DNA of 64,000 bases from contig NZ_JAGGOJ010000011.1 in NCBI RefSeq assembly GCF_018614575.1, positions 434,001 through 498,000 on the forward strand, given 5' to 3'. Positions 45,280 through 55,426 of the stretch are shown here, one piece after another. This DNA is from Streptomyces sp. ISL-10 (GTDB lineage Bacteria > Actinomycetota > Actinomycetes > Streptomycetales > Streptomycetaceae). A program made the translations under genes and the position numbers. The stretch's first letter is position 1. Every line of letters starts with the position of its first letter. The notes under the pieces were generated by a model. The model searched no databases. It saw only the letters and a program-made list of their open reading frames with translations, and was not told where the DNA came from.

Positions 45280-45374
45280 GCGGGGCGCATCCGCGAGGAC
45301 GTGGCGTGAGCGGGGCGCGTCGGTGCGGGCGTCGCATGAGCGGGGCGTATCCGCGAGGTCGTCGGACGAGGGCG
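45255..45374. repeat. 30-bp tandem repeat starting inside rsmH
   Basis: Four units of exactly 30 bp start at 45255, 45285, 45315 and 45345, each like GCGCATCCGCGAGGACGTCG followed by CGTGAGCGGG. The first contains the rsmH stop. Units 2 to 4 keep a TGA or related codon at the same place and diverge gradually. Confidence 0.9.
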
Positions 45375-45440
45375 GCCCACGGGCGCGGGTGAGCGGCACA
45401 CGCGGGTGAACGGCGGCACGGCGACGATGCGGAGGACACC

Positions 45441-46052
45441 TTGAGCACAGCGGCCAAGCAGTTGAAGGGAAGGGCCGCCCGGCTCGCGCGGCTGATGCCG
45501 TCGGGACCGAGCACCGCCGCCCGCACCCCCTTCGTCCTGCTGGTCGTGCTGCTCCTGTCCGGCGGGCTGATCACCCTCCTCCTCCTCAACTCCGCCCTCA
45601 GCCAGGGCTCCTTCGAGCTCAGCGAGCTGAAGAAGAGGACCACCGAGCTCACCGACCAGCAGCAGGCGCTGCAGCGCGACGTCGACAGCTACTCCGCCCC
45701 CGACGCCCTCGAGCGCCGCGCCCGCGAACTGGGCATGGTCCCCGGGGGCAGCCCCGCCTTCCTCGGCCCGGACGGCACGGTCCGCGGCGTCCCCGGCAAG
45801 GCCACCGCCCTGCCCTCGCCCGACCAGGAACCGCAGCAGGCCCAAGGCACCGCAGCCCCCTCCGCCACGCCCTCGGCGTCCGCCACCGCCTCGCAGCCGG
45901 CGCTCCCGGCCCCCTCCGCCTCCGCCTCGGCCCCGAATCCGGGCGCGTCCTCCTCCGCGCCCTCGCCGCAAACGGTCCCCGAGAGCGCCGATCCACCCGG
46001 CGAGCCCTTCCGTACGTCCCCGCAGCCGACCCCGACGACCACCGGCAGGTGA
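45441..46052 (+). CDS. ftsL: FtsL-like septum formation protein
   Basis: A 203-residue bitopic membrane protein. A short basic cytoplasmic part is followed by one membrane helix ('FVLLVVLLLSGGLITLLLL', about 31-50) and a coiled coil ('FELSELKKRTTELTDQQQAL') ending near 'RRARELGMVPG'. The last about 90 residues are Ala/Pro/Ser rich, longer than in the usual 100-120 residue FtsL. It should form the FtsQ-FtsL-DivIC complex that activates FtsW/FtsI. TTG 45441 is the start, with GGAGG 5 nt upstream. Confidence 0.88.
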   Translation: MSTAAKQLKGRAARLARLMPSGPSTAARTPFVLLVVLLLSGGLITLLLLNSALSQGSFELSELKKRTTELTDQQQALQRDVDSYSAPDALERRARELGMVPGGSPAFLGPDGTVRGVPGKATALPSPDQEPQQAQGTAAPSATPSASATASQPALPAPSASASAPNPGASSSAPSPQTVPESADPPGEPFRTSPQPTPTTTGR

Positions 46053-46056
46053 CGCA

Positions 46057-48024
46057 GTGCCCTCCCAGCAGCCCCCGCGGCGGCGCGTGCCGGGCCCCGC
46101 CCGGCGTCCGTCCGTGCCGCCCTCCGGCAGGCCGGGCCGGCGACCCGCGCCCCGCAGCGCACGCCCGGCCCAGCGCCCCGCTCCGCGCACGATCACGCTC
46201 GGCAGCCCCCGGCCCCGGCTGCGGCTGGTCAGCCTGGGCCTCACCCTCGTGATGCTGGCCTTCGTCGTACGGCTGCTCCAGGTGCAGGCCGTCGATGCCA
46301 GCGCGTACGCGACCAAGGCCGACAAGAACCGCTACTTCAGCTACACACTCGCCGCCGAGCGGGGAGAGATCACCGACCGGGCGGGGATCGCGCTCGCCAC
46401 CTCCGTCGACGCGCACGACATCACCGCCGACCCGAAGATGTTCACCCCCAAGGAGAGCAAGGCCCCGGACGCGCCCGAACAGGCGGCCGCGCTGCTCGCC
46501 CCCATCCTCGGCGCCGACGCCGCCGTGCTGGCCGAGAAGCTCAAGAAGCCCGGGTCCCGCTACGCCGTGCTGGCCCGCCGCCAGACCCCGCAGGTGTGGA
46601 ACCAGATCAAGGACCTCAAGAGCGTCTACGCCCGCAAGGCCGCCGCCGACAAGCGCAGCGGCGGCCCCGGCTCCAATGTCCTCGCGGGCGTCTTCCAGGA
46701 GCCAAGCAGCAAGCGCGTCTATCCGAACGGCGATCTCGCCGCCGGGATACTGGGATACGTCAACGCCGAGGGCCGCGGCGGCGGCGGCATCGAGTCCATG
46801 CTCGACAAGACGCTCGCCGGCAAGAACGGCATGGTCACCTACGCACAGTCCGGCGGCCGGCGCGTCCCGACCGCCGGTTCCCGCGAGGTGCCCGCCGTCC
46901 CCGGCTCCGACATCGAGCTGACGATCGACCGGGACATCCAGTGGGCCGCCCAGAAGGCGATCGAGGACCAGGTCGGCAAGTCCCGGGCGGACCGCGGCTA
47001 TGTGATCGTGCAGAACACCCGCACCGGAGAGATCCTCGCCATGGCCAACGCCCCCGGCTTCGACCCGAACGATCTCAGCCAGGCCAACGCCGCCGCCATG
47101 GGCAACGCCGCGCTCCAGGACGCGTACGAGCCGGGCTCCACCGCCAAGGTCATGTCCATCGCCGCCGTGCTGGAGGAGAAGAAGGCCACCCCCGGCACGC
47201 ATGTCGTCGTCCCCAACCGCCTGCACCGCGGCGACCGCCTCTTCAAGGACGACATCGACCACCCCACCTGGTACCTCACGCTCAACGGGGTTCTGGCCAA
47301 GTCCAGCAACATCGGCACCATCCTCGCGACCGGACAGCTGGGGAAGACCCAGCGCCAGGCCAACGGCGTGCTCCACTCCTACCTGCGCAAGTTCGGCCTC
47401 GGCAGCACCAGCGGGCTCGGCTACCCGGGCGAGACCCCCGGCATCCTCGCCGAGCCGGCCGACTGGTCCACCTCGCAGCAGTTCACGATCCCCTTCGGCC
47501 AGGGACTGTCGATCAACGCGATGCAGGCGGCGTCCGTCTACTCGACCATCGCCAACGGCGGCGTACGCATCGAGCCCACGCTCGTCCGCGGCACCAAGGG
47601 ACCGGACGGGCAGTTCACCGCGGCACCCCCGCCCAAGAAGAACCGCGTGGTCAGCGAGCAGACCGCGAAGACGGTCGCCACCATGCTGGAATCCGTCGTC
47701 GATGACGAGGAGGGCACCGGCACCAAGGCCCGCATCCCCGGATACCGCGTCGCCGGAAAGACCGGAACGGCCAACCGGGTCGACCCCGAACTCGGCCGCT
47801 ACAAGGGCTACACCGCCTCATTCGCCGGTTTCGCCCCCGCCGACAACCCGGAGATCACCGTCTACTGCGCCATCCAGAATCCGACCAGGGGCAGCTACTT
47901 CGGCGGCCAGATCTGCGGCCCCGTCTATCAGCAGGTCATGGCGTTCGCGCTGAAGACCCTGCAGGTCGCACCGACCGGCAAGGCACCCGCCCGCCTGCCG
48001 GTGACCTTCGAACCCGGCGAGTGA
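46057..48024 (+). CDS. ftsI: division transpeptidase FtsI (class B PBP)
   Basis: A 655-residue penicillin-binding protein that crosslinks septal peptidoglycan. A basic Pro/Arg N-terminus of about 45 residues precedes the membrane helix ('LVSLGLTLVMLAFVVRLLQV'). The transpeptidase motifs are SxxK at S361-K364, SxN at S416-N418 and KTG at 568-570. GTG 46057 lies 4 bp after the ftsL stop. In Streptomyces FtsI is needed for sporulation septa but not for hyphal growth, a genus-level fact applied here. Confidence 0.96.
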   Translation: MPSQQPPRRRVPGPARRPSVPPSGRPGRRPAPRSARPAQRPAPRTITLGSPRPRLRLVSLGLTLVMLAFVVRLLQVQAVDASAYATKADKNRYFSYTLAAERGEITDRAGIALATSVDAHDITADPKMFTPKESKAPDAPEQAAALLAPILGADAAVLAEKLKKPGSRYAVLARRQTPQVWNQIKDLKSVYARKAAADKRSGGPGSNVLAGVFQEPSSKRVYPNGDLAAGILGYVNAEGRGGGGIESMLDKTLAGKNGMVTYAQSGGRRVPTAGSREVPAVPGSDIELTIDRDIQWAAQKAIEDQVGKSRADRGYVIVQNTRTGEILAMANAPGFDPNDLSQANAAAMGNAALQDAYEPGSTAKVMSIAAVLEEKKATPGTHVVVPNRLHRGDRLFKDDIDHPTWYLTLNGVLAKSSNIGTILATGQLGKTQRQANGVLHSYLRKFGLGSTSGLGYPGETPGILAEPADWSTSQQFTIPFGQGLSINAMQAASVYSTIANGGVRIEPTLVRGTKGPDGQFTAAPPPKKNRVVSEQTAKTVATMLESVVDDEEGTGTKARIPGYRVAGKTGTANRVDPELGRYKGYTASFAGFAPADNPEITVYCAIQNPTRGSYFGGQICGPVYQQVMAFALKTLQVAPTGKAPARLPVTFEPGE

Positions 48025-48039
48025 CCGGAGGACCCAGCA

Positions 48040-49743
48040 GTGACAACGATCACCCCCGATCCCGGGAACCGGGCCGCAGGCACCCCCTCTTTTTTCCCCG
48101 GGCCGCCTGCGCCCGGTACGCTCACCGCCGTGCCACACGCTGATCAGTACCGAACCGCCCAGCAGGACGAGCCCGCGAAACACCCGGGAGCGCCCCGCCC
48201 AGCCCGGCCCCGCCCGACCGACCTCGGGGAGCTGGCCGCCCGGCTGGGGGTGCAGACGGGGGCCCGGGGAGCGATCACCGGTATCACCCACGACTCGCGG
48301 GCGGTACGTCCCGGTGATGTGTACGCCGCCCTGCCCGGCGCCCGTTTCCACGGAGCCGACTTCGCGCCGCAGGCCGCCGACCTCGGGGCCGCCGCCGTCC
48401 TCACCGACGAAGCGGGCGCCGAACGCGCCGCGGCCACCGGACTGCCGGTCCTGGTCACCGACAACCCGCGCGGCCGGATGGGCGAACTCGCCGCCGAGAT
48501 CTACGGACGGCCCGGCGAGGACCTCCTGCAGATCGGCATCACCGGCACCTCGGGCAAGACCACCACGGCCTACCTCGTCGAGGGCGGCCTTCGCGCGGCC
48601 GGCCGCGCCACCGGGCTGATCGGCACCGTCGAGATGCGCATCGGCGACGAGCGCATCAAGTCCGAGCGGACCACCCCCGAAGCGACCGACCTGCAGGCCC
48701 TGTTCGCCGTCATGCGCGAACGCGGCGTGGACTCGGTCGCCATGGAGGTCTCCAGCCACGCCCTGGTGCTCGGCCGGGTCGACGGCTGCGTCTTCGACGT
48801 GGCCGTCTTCAACAACCTCAGCCCCGAGCACATGGAGTTCCACTCCGGCATGGAGGACTATTTCCAGGCCAAGGCGCAGCTGTTCACGCCGCGCCGCAGC
48901 CGGGAAGCGGTCGTGAACTTCGACGACGAGTACGGCCGCAGGCTCGTGGCGGAGGCGACCGTGCCGGTCACCACCTTCTCCGCCGAGGGCCACCCGGACG
49001 CCGACTGGCGGGCCGAGGACGTCGAAGTCGGCGCGACCGGATCGACGTTCACCGCCGTCGGCCCCAAGGGCGAGCGGGTGCGGGCCGAGGCGCCGCTGCC
49101 CGGGACGTTCAACGTCGCCAACACGCTGGCGGCGATCGTCACGCTCGCCGTGGCCGGAATCGAACCCCAGACCGCCGCCGACGGCATCGCCGCCGTGCCC
49201 GGCGTGCCCGGCCGTCTCGAGCGCGTCGACGCGGGCCAGCCGTACCTCGCCGTCGTCGACTACGCCCACAAGACCGACGCCGTCGAATCGGTGCTGCGCT
49301 CCCTGCGCAAGGTCACCGAGGGCCGCCTCCACGTCGTCCTCGGCTGCGGCGGCGAACGCGATGTGACCAAGCGCAAACCGATGGGCGCCGCGGTCGCGCG
49401 CCTGGCCGACACCGCCGTACTGACCTCCGACAACCCGCGCTCCGAGGACCCCCTCGCGATCCTCGCCGCCATGCTCGCGGGCGCCGCCGAGGTGCCGATC
49501 CACGAGCGCGGCGACGTCCTGATCGAGGCCGACCGCGCCGCGGCGATCGCCGCCGCCGTCGCCCGCGCCCTCCCCGGTGACACCGTCCTCGTCGCCGGCA
49601 AGGGCCACGAACAGGGGCAGGACATCGCCGGAGTGGTCCGCCCGTTCGACGACCGCCAGGTACTGCATGCCGCCATCGTGGCGCAGGGCGCCGTCGAGCG
49701 CCCGGAGCACAGCGCCGCCGAAAACGAGAACAGTCAGGGATGA
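48040..49743 (+). CDS. murE: UDP-MurNAc-tripeptide synthetase MurE
   Basis: A 567-residue ligase that adds diaminopimelate (LL-form expected in Streptomyces) to UDP-MurNAc-Ala-Glu. An unconserved N-terminal stretch of about 60 residues precedes the core. The ATP-binding motif is GTSGKTT starting at G169, and the DAP-selecting motif DNPR is at 464-467. GTG 48040 has GGAGG 8 nt upstream; a later GTG near residue 31 would remove half the extension and cannot be excluded. Confidence 0.96.
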   Translation: MTTITPDPGNRAAGTPSFFPGPPAPGTLTAVPHADQYRTAQQDEPAKHPGAPRPARPRPTDLGELAARLGVQTGARGAITGITHDSRAVRPGDVYAALPGARFHGADFAPQAADLGAAAVLTDEAGAERAAATGLPVLVTDNPRGRMGELAAEIYGRPGEDLLQIGITGTSGKTTTAYLVEGGLRAAGRATGLIGTVEMRIGDERIKSERTTPEATDLQALFAVMRERGVDSVAMEVSSHALVLGRVDGCVFDVAVFNNLSPEHMEFHSGMEDYFQAKAQLFTPRRSREAVVNFDDEYGRRLVAEATVPVTTFSAEGHPDADWRAEDVEVGATGSTFTAVGPKGERVRAEAPLPGTFNVANTLAAIVTLAVAGIEPQTAADGIAAVPGVPGRLERVDAGQPYLAVVDYAHKTDAVESVLRSLRKVTEGRLHVVLGCGGERDVTKRKPMGAAVARLADTAVLTSDNPRSEDPLAILAAMLAGAAEVPIHERGDVLIEADRAAAIAAAVARALPGDTVLVAGKGHEQGQDIAGVVRPFDDRQVLHAAIVAQGAVERPEHSAAENENSQG

Positions 49744-49747
49744 CCCA

Positions 49748-51175
49748 GTGATCGCCCTCTCCCTCGCCGAGATCGCCGAAATCGTCGGCGGGCAGTCGTA
49801 CGACATACCGGATCCGGCCACCCCGGTGACCGGCTCCGTCGTCATCGACTCCCGGGCCGTGGAACCCGGCGGCCTGTTCGCCGCCTTCCAGGGCGAGAAC
49901 GCCGACGGCCACGACTACGCCGAGCGAGCGGTGGCCGCGGGCGCGGCCGCCGTCCTCGCCGCCCGGCCCGTCGGCGTACCCGCGATCGTCGTCGACGACG
50001 TCCAGGCCGCGCTCGGCCGCCTGGCACGCGCCGTCGTCGAACGGCTCGGCGCCCACGTCGTCGCACTGACCGGGTCGGCCGGCAAGACCAGCACCAAGGA
50101 CCTGATCGCCCAGGTGCTCCAGCGCAAGGCGCCCACGGTCTGGACCCCCGGCTCCCTCAACAACGAGATCGGCCTCCCCCTCACGGCCCTGACCGCGACC
50201 GAGGACACCGAGCACCTCGTGCTGGAGATGGGCGCGCGCGGAATCGGCCACATCCGGTACCTCACCGGCCTCACCCCGCCCCGGATCGGCCTGGTGCTCA
50301 ACGTCGGCACCGCGCACATCGGCGAGTTCGGCGGCCGCGAGCAGATCGCCCAGGCCAAGGGCGAGCTCGTGGAGGCCCTGCCGGACGACGGCGTGGCCGT
50401 GCTCAACGCCGACGACCCGCTGGTGCGGGCCATGGCGTCGCGCACCCGAGCCCGCGTGCTCCTCTTCGGCGAGGCGGCCGACGCCGCGGTGCGCGCCGAG
50501 AATGTCCGGCTCACGGAGCACGGACAGCCCTCCTTCACGCTCCACACACCCACCGGGTGCAGCGAAGTGACCATGCGGCTGTACGGTGAGCACCACGTGT
50601 CGAACGCGCTCGCCGCGGCCGCCGTCGCCCATGAGCTGGGCATGCCTGTGGACGAGATCGCCCTCGCGCTCTCCGAGGCGGGCACCCTCTCCCGCTGGCG
50701 CATGGAGGTCACCGAGCGTCCGGACGGCGTGACGATCGTCAACGACGCCTACAACGCGAACCCGGAGTCCATGCGAGCCGCGCTCCGCGCACTGGCGGCC
50801 ATGGGCGAAGCCGCACGGGCAAAGGGAGGCCGTACGTGGGCGGTGCTCGGTCAGATGGCCGAGCTCGGGGACGAGGCGCTCGCCGAGCACGACGCGGTCG
50901 GACGGCTCGCCGTCCGGCTCAATGTCGGCAAGCTCGTCGCGGTCGGGGGCAGGGAAGCGTCCTGGTTGCAACTGGGCGCATACAACGAGGGTTCGTGGGG
51001 TGAGGAGTCGGTGCACGTGTCCGACGCGCAGGCGGCGGTCGACCTGTTGCGCAAGGAGTTGCGCCCGGGAGACGTCGTGCTGGTGAAGGCTTCCAGGTCG
51101 GTCGGTCTGGAGCGGATCGCACAGGCTCTGCTCGAGGGCTTCGACAGCTTCGAGGGTGAGGGTGCCGTCCGATGA
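49748..51175 (+). CDS. murF: UDP-MurNAc-tripeptide-D-Ala-D-Ala ligase MurF
   Basis: A 475-residue cytoplasmic ligase that adds D-Ala-D-Ala to complete UDP-MurNAc-pentapeptide. The P-loop is GSAGKTS beginning at G109, with '[12 protein letters not shown]', '[11 protein letters not shown]' and '[11 protein letters not shown]' as family motifs. GTG 49748 has AGGGATGA upstream and lies 4 bp after murE. The stop overlaps the mraY start as ATGA. Confidence 0.96.
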   Translation: MIALSLAEIAEIVGGQSYDIPDPATPVTGSVVIDSRAVEPGGLFAAFQGENADGHDYAERAVAAGAAAVLAARPVGVPAIVVDDVQAALGRLARAVVERLGAHVVALTGSAGKTSTKDLIAQVLQRKAPTVWTPGSLNNEIGLPLTALTATEDTEHLVLEMGARGIGHIRYLTGLTPPRIGLVLNVGTAHIGEFGGREQIAQAKGELVEALPDDGVAVLNADDPLVRAMASRTRARVLLFGEAADAAVRAENVRLTEHGQPSFTLHTPTGCSEVTMRLYGEHHVSNALAAAAVAHELGMPVDEIALALSEAGTLSRWRMEVTERPDGVTIVNDAYNANPESMRAALRALAAMGEAARAKGGRTWAVLGQMAELGDEALAEHDAVGRLAVRLNVGKLVAVGGREASWLQLGAYNEGSWGEESVHVSDAQAAVDLLRKELRPGDVVLVKASRSVGLERIAQALLEGFDSFEGEGAVR

Positions 51176-52242
51176 GGCAGATCCTGTTCGCGGGAGCCAT
51201 CGGTCTCTTCCTGACCCTGATCGGTACCCCGCTGCTGATCAAACTGCTGGCCCGCAAGGGATACGGGCAGTTCATCCGCGACGACGGCCCGCGCACGCAC
51301 GGCAGCAAGAAGGGCACGCCCACCATGGGCGGCATCTCCTTCATCCTGGCCACGCTCATCGCGTACGCCCTCGCCAAGGTCATCACGGGTGAGGACCCGA
51401 CGTTCTCGGGCGTGCTGGTGCTGTTCCTCATGGCCGGCATGGGCCTCGTCGGCTTCCTCGACGACTACATCAAGATCGTCAAGCAGCGCTCGCTCGGTCT
51501 GCGCGCCAAGGCGAAGATGGCCGGACAGCTGATCGTCGGCATCGCCTTCGCCGTGCTGTCACTGCAGTTCGCCGACAGCCGCGGCAACACCCCGGCCTCC
51601 ACGAAGCTGTCGTTCATCACCGACTTCGGCTGGTCCATCGGCCCGGTGCTGTTCGTCGTCTGGGCGCTGTTCATGATCCTCGCCATGTCCAACGGCGTGA
51701 ACCTGACCGACGGCCTCGACGGCCTCGCCACCGGCGCCTCGGTGATGGTCTTCGGCGCGTACACCTTCATCGGCCTGTGGCAGTTCCAGGAGTCCTGCGC
51801 CAACGCGGTGACCCTGACCAATCCCAACGCCTGCTTCGAGGTACGAGATCCGCTCGACCTCGCGGTCGTCGCCTCCGCGCTGATGGGCTCCTGCTTCGGC
51901 TTCCTGTGGTGGAACACCTCACCCGCCAAGATCTTCATGGGCGACACCGGCTCTCTCGCGCTCGGCGGCGCGCTCGCCGGCCTGGCGATCTGCTCCCGTA
52001 CGGAGTTCCTGCTCGCCCTCCTCGGCGGACTGTTCGTCCTCATCACCATGTCCGTGGTGATCCAGGTCGGTTCGTTCAAGATGACCGGTAGGCGCGTCTT
52101 CCGCATGGCACCTCTGCAGCACCACTTCGAGCTCAAGGGGTGGTCCGAAGTCCTGGTGGTGGTCCGCTTCTGGATCATTCAGGGCATGTGCGTGATCGTG
52201 GGTCTGGGCCTCTTCTACGCGGGATGGGCAGCTGACAAGTGA
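51172..52242 (+). CDS. mraY: phospho-MurNAc-pentapeptide translocase MraY
   Basis: A 356-residue membrane enzyme, with about ten helices, that transfers phospho-MurNAc-pentapeptide to undecaprenyl phosphate, making lipid I. Catalytic motifs are 'GFLDDYIK', '[12 protein letters not shown]' and '[12 protein letters not shown]', and '[10 protein letters not shown]' is near the C-terminus. Coupled by 4-base overlaps to murF before and murD after. Confidence 0.97.
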   Translation: MRQILFAGAIGLFLTLIGTPLLIKLLARKGYGQFIRDDGPRTHGSKKGTPTMGGISFILATLIAYALAKVITGEDPTFSGVLVLFLMAGMGLVGFLDDYIKIVKQRSLGLRAKAKMAGQLIVGIAFAVLSLQFADSRGNTPASTKLSFITDFGWSIGPVLFVVWALFMILAMSNGVNLTDGLDGLATGASVMVFGAYTFIGLWQFQESCANAVTLTNPNACFEVRDPLDLAVVASALMGSCFGFLWWNTSPAKIFMGDTGSLALGGALAGLAICSRTEFLLALLGGLFVLITMSVVIQVGSFKMTGRRVFRMAPLQHHFELKGWSEVLVVVRFWIIQGMCVIVGLGLFYAGWAADK

Positions 52243-53651
52243 GCGACTGGCAGGGCAGGAACATCACCGTCGCCGGCCTCGGCGTGAGCGGCATCAGTGC
52301 CGCGCGCGCCCTGGCCGGCCTCGGCGCGGCCGTCACCGTCGTGGACGGCGGTGACAGCGACGCGCTCCGTACACGCGCCGCGGAACTGGCCGAGCTGGGC
52401 GTCGCGGTGCGTCTCGGCGACGCCGAGACGCTGCCCGAGGGCACCGACCTGGTGGTCACCTCGCCCGGCTGGAAGCCCTCCAGCCCGCTCTTCGAGGCGG
52501 CGGCGAAGGCGGGTGTGGACGTCGTCGGCGACGTCGAGATCGCCTGGCGGCTGCGCGGTCCCGACGCGGCGCCGTGGCTCGCCGTCACCGGCACCAACGG
52601 CAAGACGACCACGACGCGGATGCTCGCCTCCATCCTCACCGCAGCCGGCCTGCGGACCGCCGCCATCGGGAACATCGGCACGCCGATCATCGATGTCGTG
52701 CTCGGCGACGAGCCGTACGACGTGCTCGCCGTCGAACTCTCCAGCTACCAGCTCCACTGGGCACCCTCGCTGCGCGCCCACTCCGCCGTGGTCCTCAACC
52801 TCGCACCGGACCACCTCGACTGGCACGGCTCCATGCAGGCGTACGCCGCCGACAAGGGCCGGATCTACGAGGGCAACACGGTCGCCTGTGTCTACAACGT
52901 GGCCGACCCCGCGACCGAGGCCCTGGTGCGCGAGGCGGACGTGGAGGAGGGCTGCCGGGCCATCGGCTTCACGCTGGGCACCCCCGGACCGTCCCAACTC
53001 GGCATCGTGGAAGGCATCCTCGTCGACCGCGCCTTCGTCGAGAACCGGCAGAAGCAGGCGCAGGAGCTCGCCGAGGTGTCCGACGTCAACCCGCCCGCGC
53101 CGCACAACATCGCCAACGCGCTGGCGGCCGCGGCGCTCGCCCGCGCCTTCGGCGTCCCGCCCGCGGCCGTACGGGACGGCCTGCGCGCCTTCCGCCCCGA
53201 CGCGCACCGCATCGAGCACGTGGCGGACGTCGGCGGTGTCGCGTACATCGACGACTCCAAGGCCACCAACACCCATGCCGCACAAGCCTCTCTGGCCGCG
53301 TACGACCCGATCGTCTGGATCGCCGGAGGCCTGGCGAAGGGTGCCACGTTCGACGAACTGGTCGCCACGTCGGCGGAGCGGCTTCGGGGTGTGGTCCTGA
53401 TCGGCGCCGACCGCGCCCTCGTACGGGAAGCCCTCGCGCGACACGCCCCCGAGGTCCCGGTCGTCGACCTCGAGCGGACCGACACTGGGGCGATGTCCGC
53501 AGCGGTGGCCGAGGCTGCCTCGCTCGCCCGGCCCGGCGACACGGTTCTGCTGGCCCCGGCCTGCGCCTCGATGGACATGTTCACCAACTACAACGAGCGA
53601 GGCGAGGCCTTCGCGGAAGCGGTCCGCGCACTCGCCGCCGAGCAGGGCTGA
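52239..53651 (+). CDS. murD: UDP-MurNAc-L-Ala-D-Glu ligase MurD
   Basis: A 470-residue cytoplasmic ligase adding D-glutamate to UDP-MurNAc-L-Ala. The N-terminal UDP-binding fold reads '[17 protein letters not shown]', the P-loop is GTNGKTT from G118, and '[10 protein letters not shown]' and '[12 protein letters not shown]' are family motifs. GTG 52239 overlaps the mraY stop. It is followed by 50 bp before ftsW, one of the wider gaps in the cluster. Confidence 0.96.
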   Translation: MSDWQGRNITVAGLGVSGISAARALAGLGAAVTVVDGGDSDALRTRAAELAELGVAVRLGDAETLPEGTDLVVTSPGWKPSSPLFEAAAKAGVDVVGDVEIAWRLRGPDAAPWLAVTGTNGKTTTTRMLASILTAAGLRTAAIGNIGTPIIDVVLGDEPYDVLAVELSSYQLHWAPSLRAHSAVVLNLAPDHLDWHGSMQAYAADKGRIYEGNTVACVYNVADPATEALVREADVEEGCRAIGFTLGTPGPSQLGIVEGILVDRAFVENRQKQAQELAEVSDVNPPAPHNIANALAAAALARAFGVPPAAVRDGLRAFRPDAHRIEHVADVGGVAYIDDSKATNTHAAQASLAAYDPIVWIAGGLAKGATFDELVATSAERLRGVVLIGADRALVREALARHAPEVPVVDLERTDTGAMSAAVAEAASLARPGDTVLLAPACASMDMFTNYNERGEAFAEAVRALAAEQG

Positions 53652-53701
53652 CAGCCGCCAGGTCCGGCTGCCGCCGGGCACGACTGGAGGGGACAGCGAC
53701 G

Positions 53702-55420
53702 ATGCCGCCCAGCACGACCGGGAACGCGACCCCTACGGGGAACGCCGCGCCGCCCCCGCCCACCGCATCGGCCCCGGGGGCTCGCCCGGCTCCGCAGGGT
53801 GACGCCGGGGCCGCAGGCCGGCGCAGGCCGTCTCCGCCGCCCGCCGCCCCCGTGGCCGACGACCCCACGGCTCCGCCCGTCGCAGCCCCCGTCACCGACG
53901 GCCACGTCGCCCACGTCCACGCTGTCTCGTCCTCGCCCGGCGATGCCCGGCCTGTGGCGCTGGAGCGGGTCCGGCACATCGCTGCGGTGTGGCGGGCCAC
54001 CACGTGGAGCCTGGGGCCAGGGCTTCCCGCCGGGCCCGTCCCCGCCTTTGCCGGCGCGGCCGGCTCCGCCGCCCCCACCGGGTACGGCGGGCAGCTCGCC
54101 CTGCGCAACCGGATCGGGGCCGACGTGCCACGGCCGAGCGCGCTGCGGGGCGGGAGCTCCCGCGCCCCCAAGGCGCCTCGCGCACCCCGCGGCCCCCGGC
54201 GGCTGTACGAGCAGGCGCGCAGGGCCTGGGACCGGCCCCTCACCGCGTACTACCTCATCCTGGGCAGCAGCCTGCTGGTCACCGTGCTCGGCCTCGTCAT
54301 GGTCTACTCCGCGTCCATGATCCAGGCGCTGGAGTACTCCCTCCCCGCCTCGTACTTCTTCCGCAAGCAGTTCCTCGCGGCCCTCATCGGCGCCGGGCTG
54401 CTGTTCCTCGCCTCCCGGATGCCGGTCAAGCTGCACCGTGCCCTGTCCTACCCGCTGCTCGTCGGCGCGGTGTTCCTGATGGTCCTCGTGCAGGTCCCGG
54501 GGATAGGGCATGCGGTCAACGGCAACCAGAACTGGATCTACCTCGGCGGACCCTTCCAGCTCCAGCCCAGTGAATTCGGCAAGCTCGCGCTGATCCTCTG
54601 GGGCGCCGATCTGCTCGCCCGCAAGCAGGACAAGCGGCTGCTGACCCAGTGGAAACACCTGCTCGTCCCGCTCGTCCCCGTCGCGTTCCTGCTCCTCGGG
54701 CTCATCATGCTCGGCGGGGACATGGGCACGGCGATCATCCTCGCCGCCATCCTCTTCGGTCTGCTGTGGCTGGCGGGAGCTCCCACCCGCCTGTTCGCCG
54801 GGGTCCTCGGCATCGCCGGGTTCGTCGGTCTGCTGCTGATCAGGACCAACGAGAACCGCATGTCCCGGCTCGAGTGCATGGGCGCCACCGACCTTGGACC
54901 CAAAGGCGAGTGCTGGCAGGCCGTGCACGGCATCTATGCTCTTGCCTCCGGCGGATGGTTCGGTTCCGGTCTTGGCGCAAGTGTGGAAAAATGGGGCCAA
55001 CTACCCGAACCGCACACCGACTTCATCTTCGCCGTCGCCGGGGAGGAACTGGGCCTCGCGGGGACGCTGTCGGTGGTCGCGTTGTTCGCGGCTCTAGGCT
55101 ATGCGGGTATCCGCGTTGCCGGACGCACGGAGGACCCCTTCGTGAGGTACGCAGCGGGAGGTGTGACCACCTGGATCACGGCCCAGGCCGTGATCAACAT
55201 CGGTGCGGTGCTCGGTCTGCTGCCGATCGCCGGCGTCCCGCTTCCGCTGTTCTCCTACGGTGGGTCGGCCCTGCTGCCGACGATGTTCGCCGTCGGGCTG
55301 CTGATCGCCTTCGCGCGACAGGATCCCGCCGCGAAAGCGGCCCTGGCCACGCGGAGGCCTGGGGTGAGATGGAAGTCGATGAGACGGCGCGTCAAGAAGC
55401 GTCCGTCCGGAGAGCGGTGA
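53702..55420 (+). CDS. ftsW: SEDS glycosyltransferase FtsW with long N-terminal extension
   Basis: A 572-residue septal peptidoglycan polymerase. The SEDS core begins at about residue 182 ('YYLILGSSLLVTVLGLVMVY') and has the family motifs 'PSEFGKLALILW', 'GLGASVEKWGQLPEPHTDFI' and 'PLFSYGGSALLP'. The first about 180 residues are a Pro/Ala-rich disordered extension, well beyond the short one usual in the genus. ATG 53702 has GGAGGGG upstream, which supports translation of the extension. Function needs partners FtsI and FtsL encoded nearby. Confidence 0.93.
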   Translation: MPPSTTGNATPTGNAAPPPPTASAPGARPAPQGDAGAAGRRRPSPPPAAPVADDPTAPPVAAPVTDGHVAHVHAVSSSPGDARPVALERVRHIAAVWRATTWSLGPGLPAGPVPAFAGAAGSAAPTGYGGQLALRNRIGADVPRPSALRGGSSRAPKAPRAPRGPRRLYEQARRAWDRPLTAYYLILGSSLLVTVLGLVMVYSASMIQALEYSLPASYFFRKQFLAALIGAGLLFLASRMPVKLHRALSYPLLVGAVFLMVLVQVPGIGHAVNGNQNWIYLGGPFQLQPSEFGKLALILWGADLLARKQDKRLLTQWKHLLVPLVPVAFLLLGLIMLGGDMGTAIILAAILFGLLWLAGAPTRLFAGVLGIAGFVGLLLIRTNENRMSRLECMGATDLGPKGECWQAVHGIYALASGGWFGSGLGASVEKWGQLPEPHTDFIFAVAGEELGLAGTLSVVALFAALGYAGIRVAGRTEDPFVRYAAGGVTTWITAQAVINIGAVLGLLPIAGVPLPLFSYGGSALLPTMFAVGLLIAFARQDPAAKAALATRRPGVRWKSMRRRVKKRPSGER

Positions 55421-55426
55421 ATTTCG

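Noticed and set aside
45285..45374. C-terminal extension or alternative end of rsmH
   Set aside because: The first unit contains an in-frame TGA at the position expected from the family, so the repeats are outside the protein.
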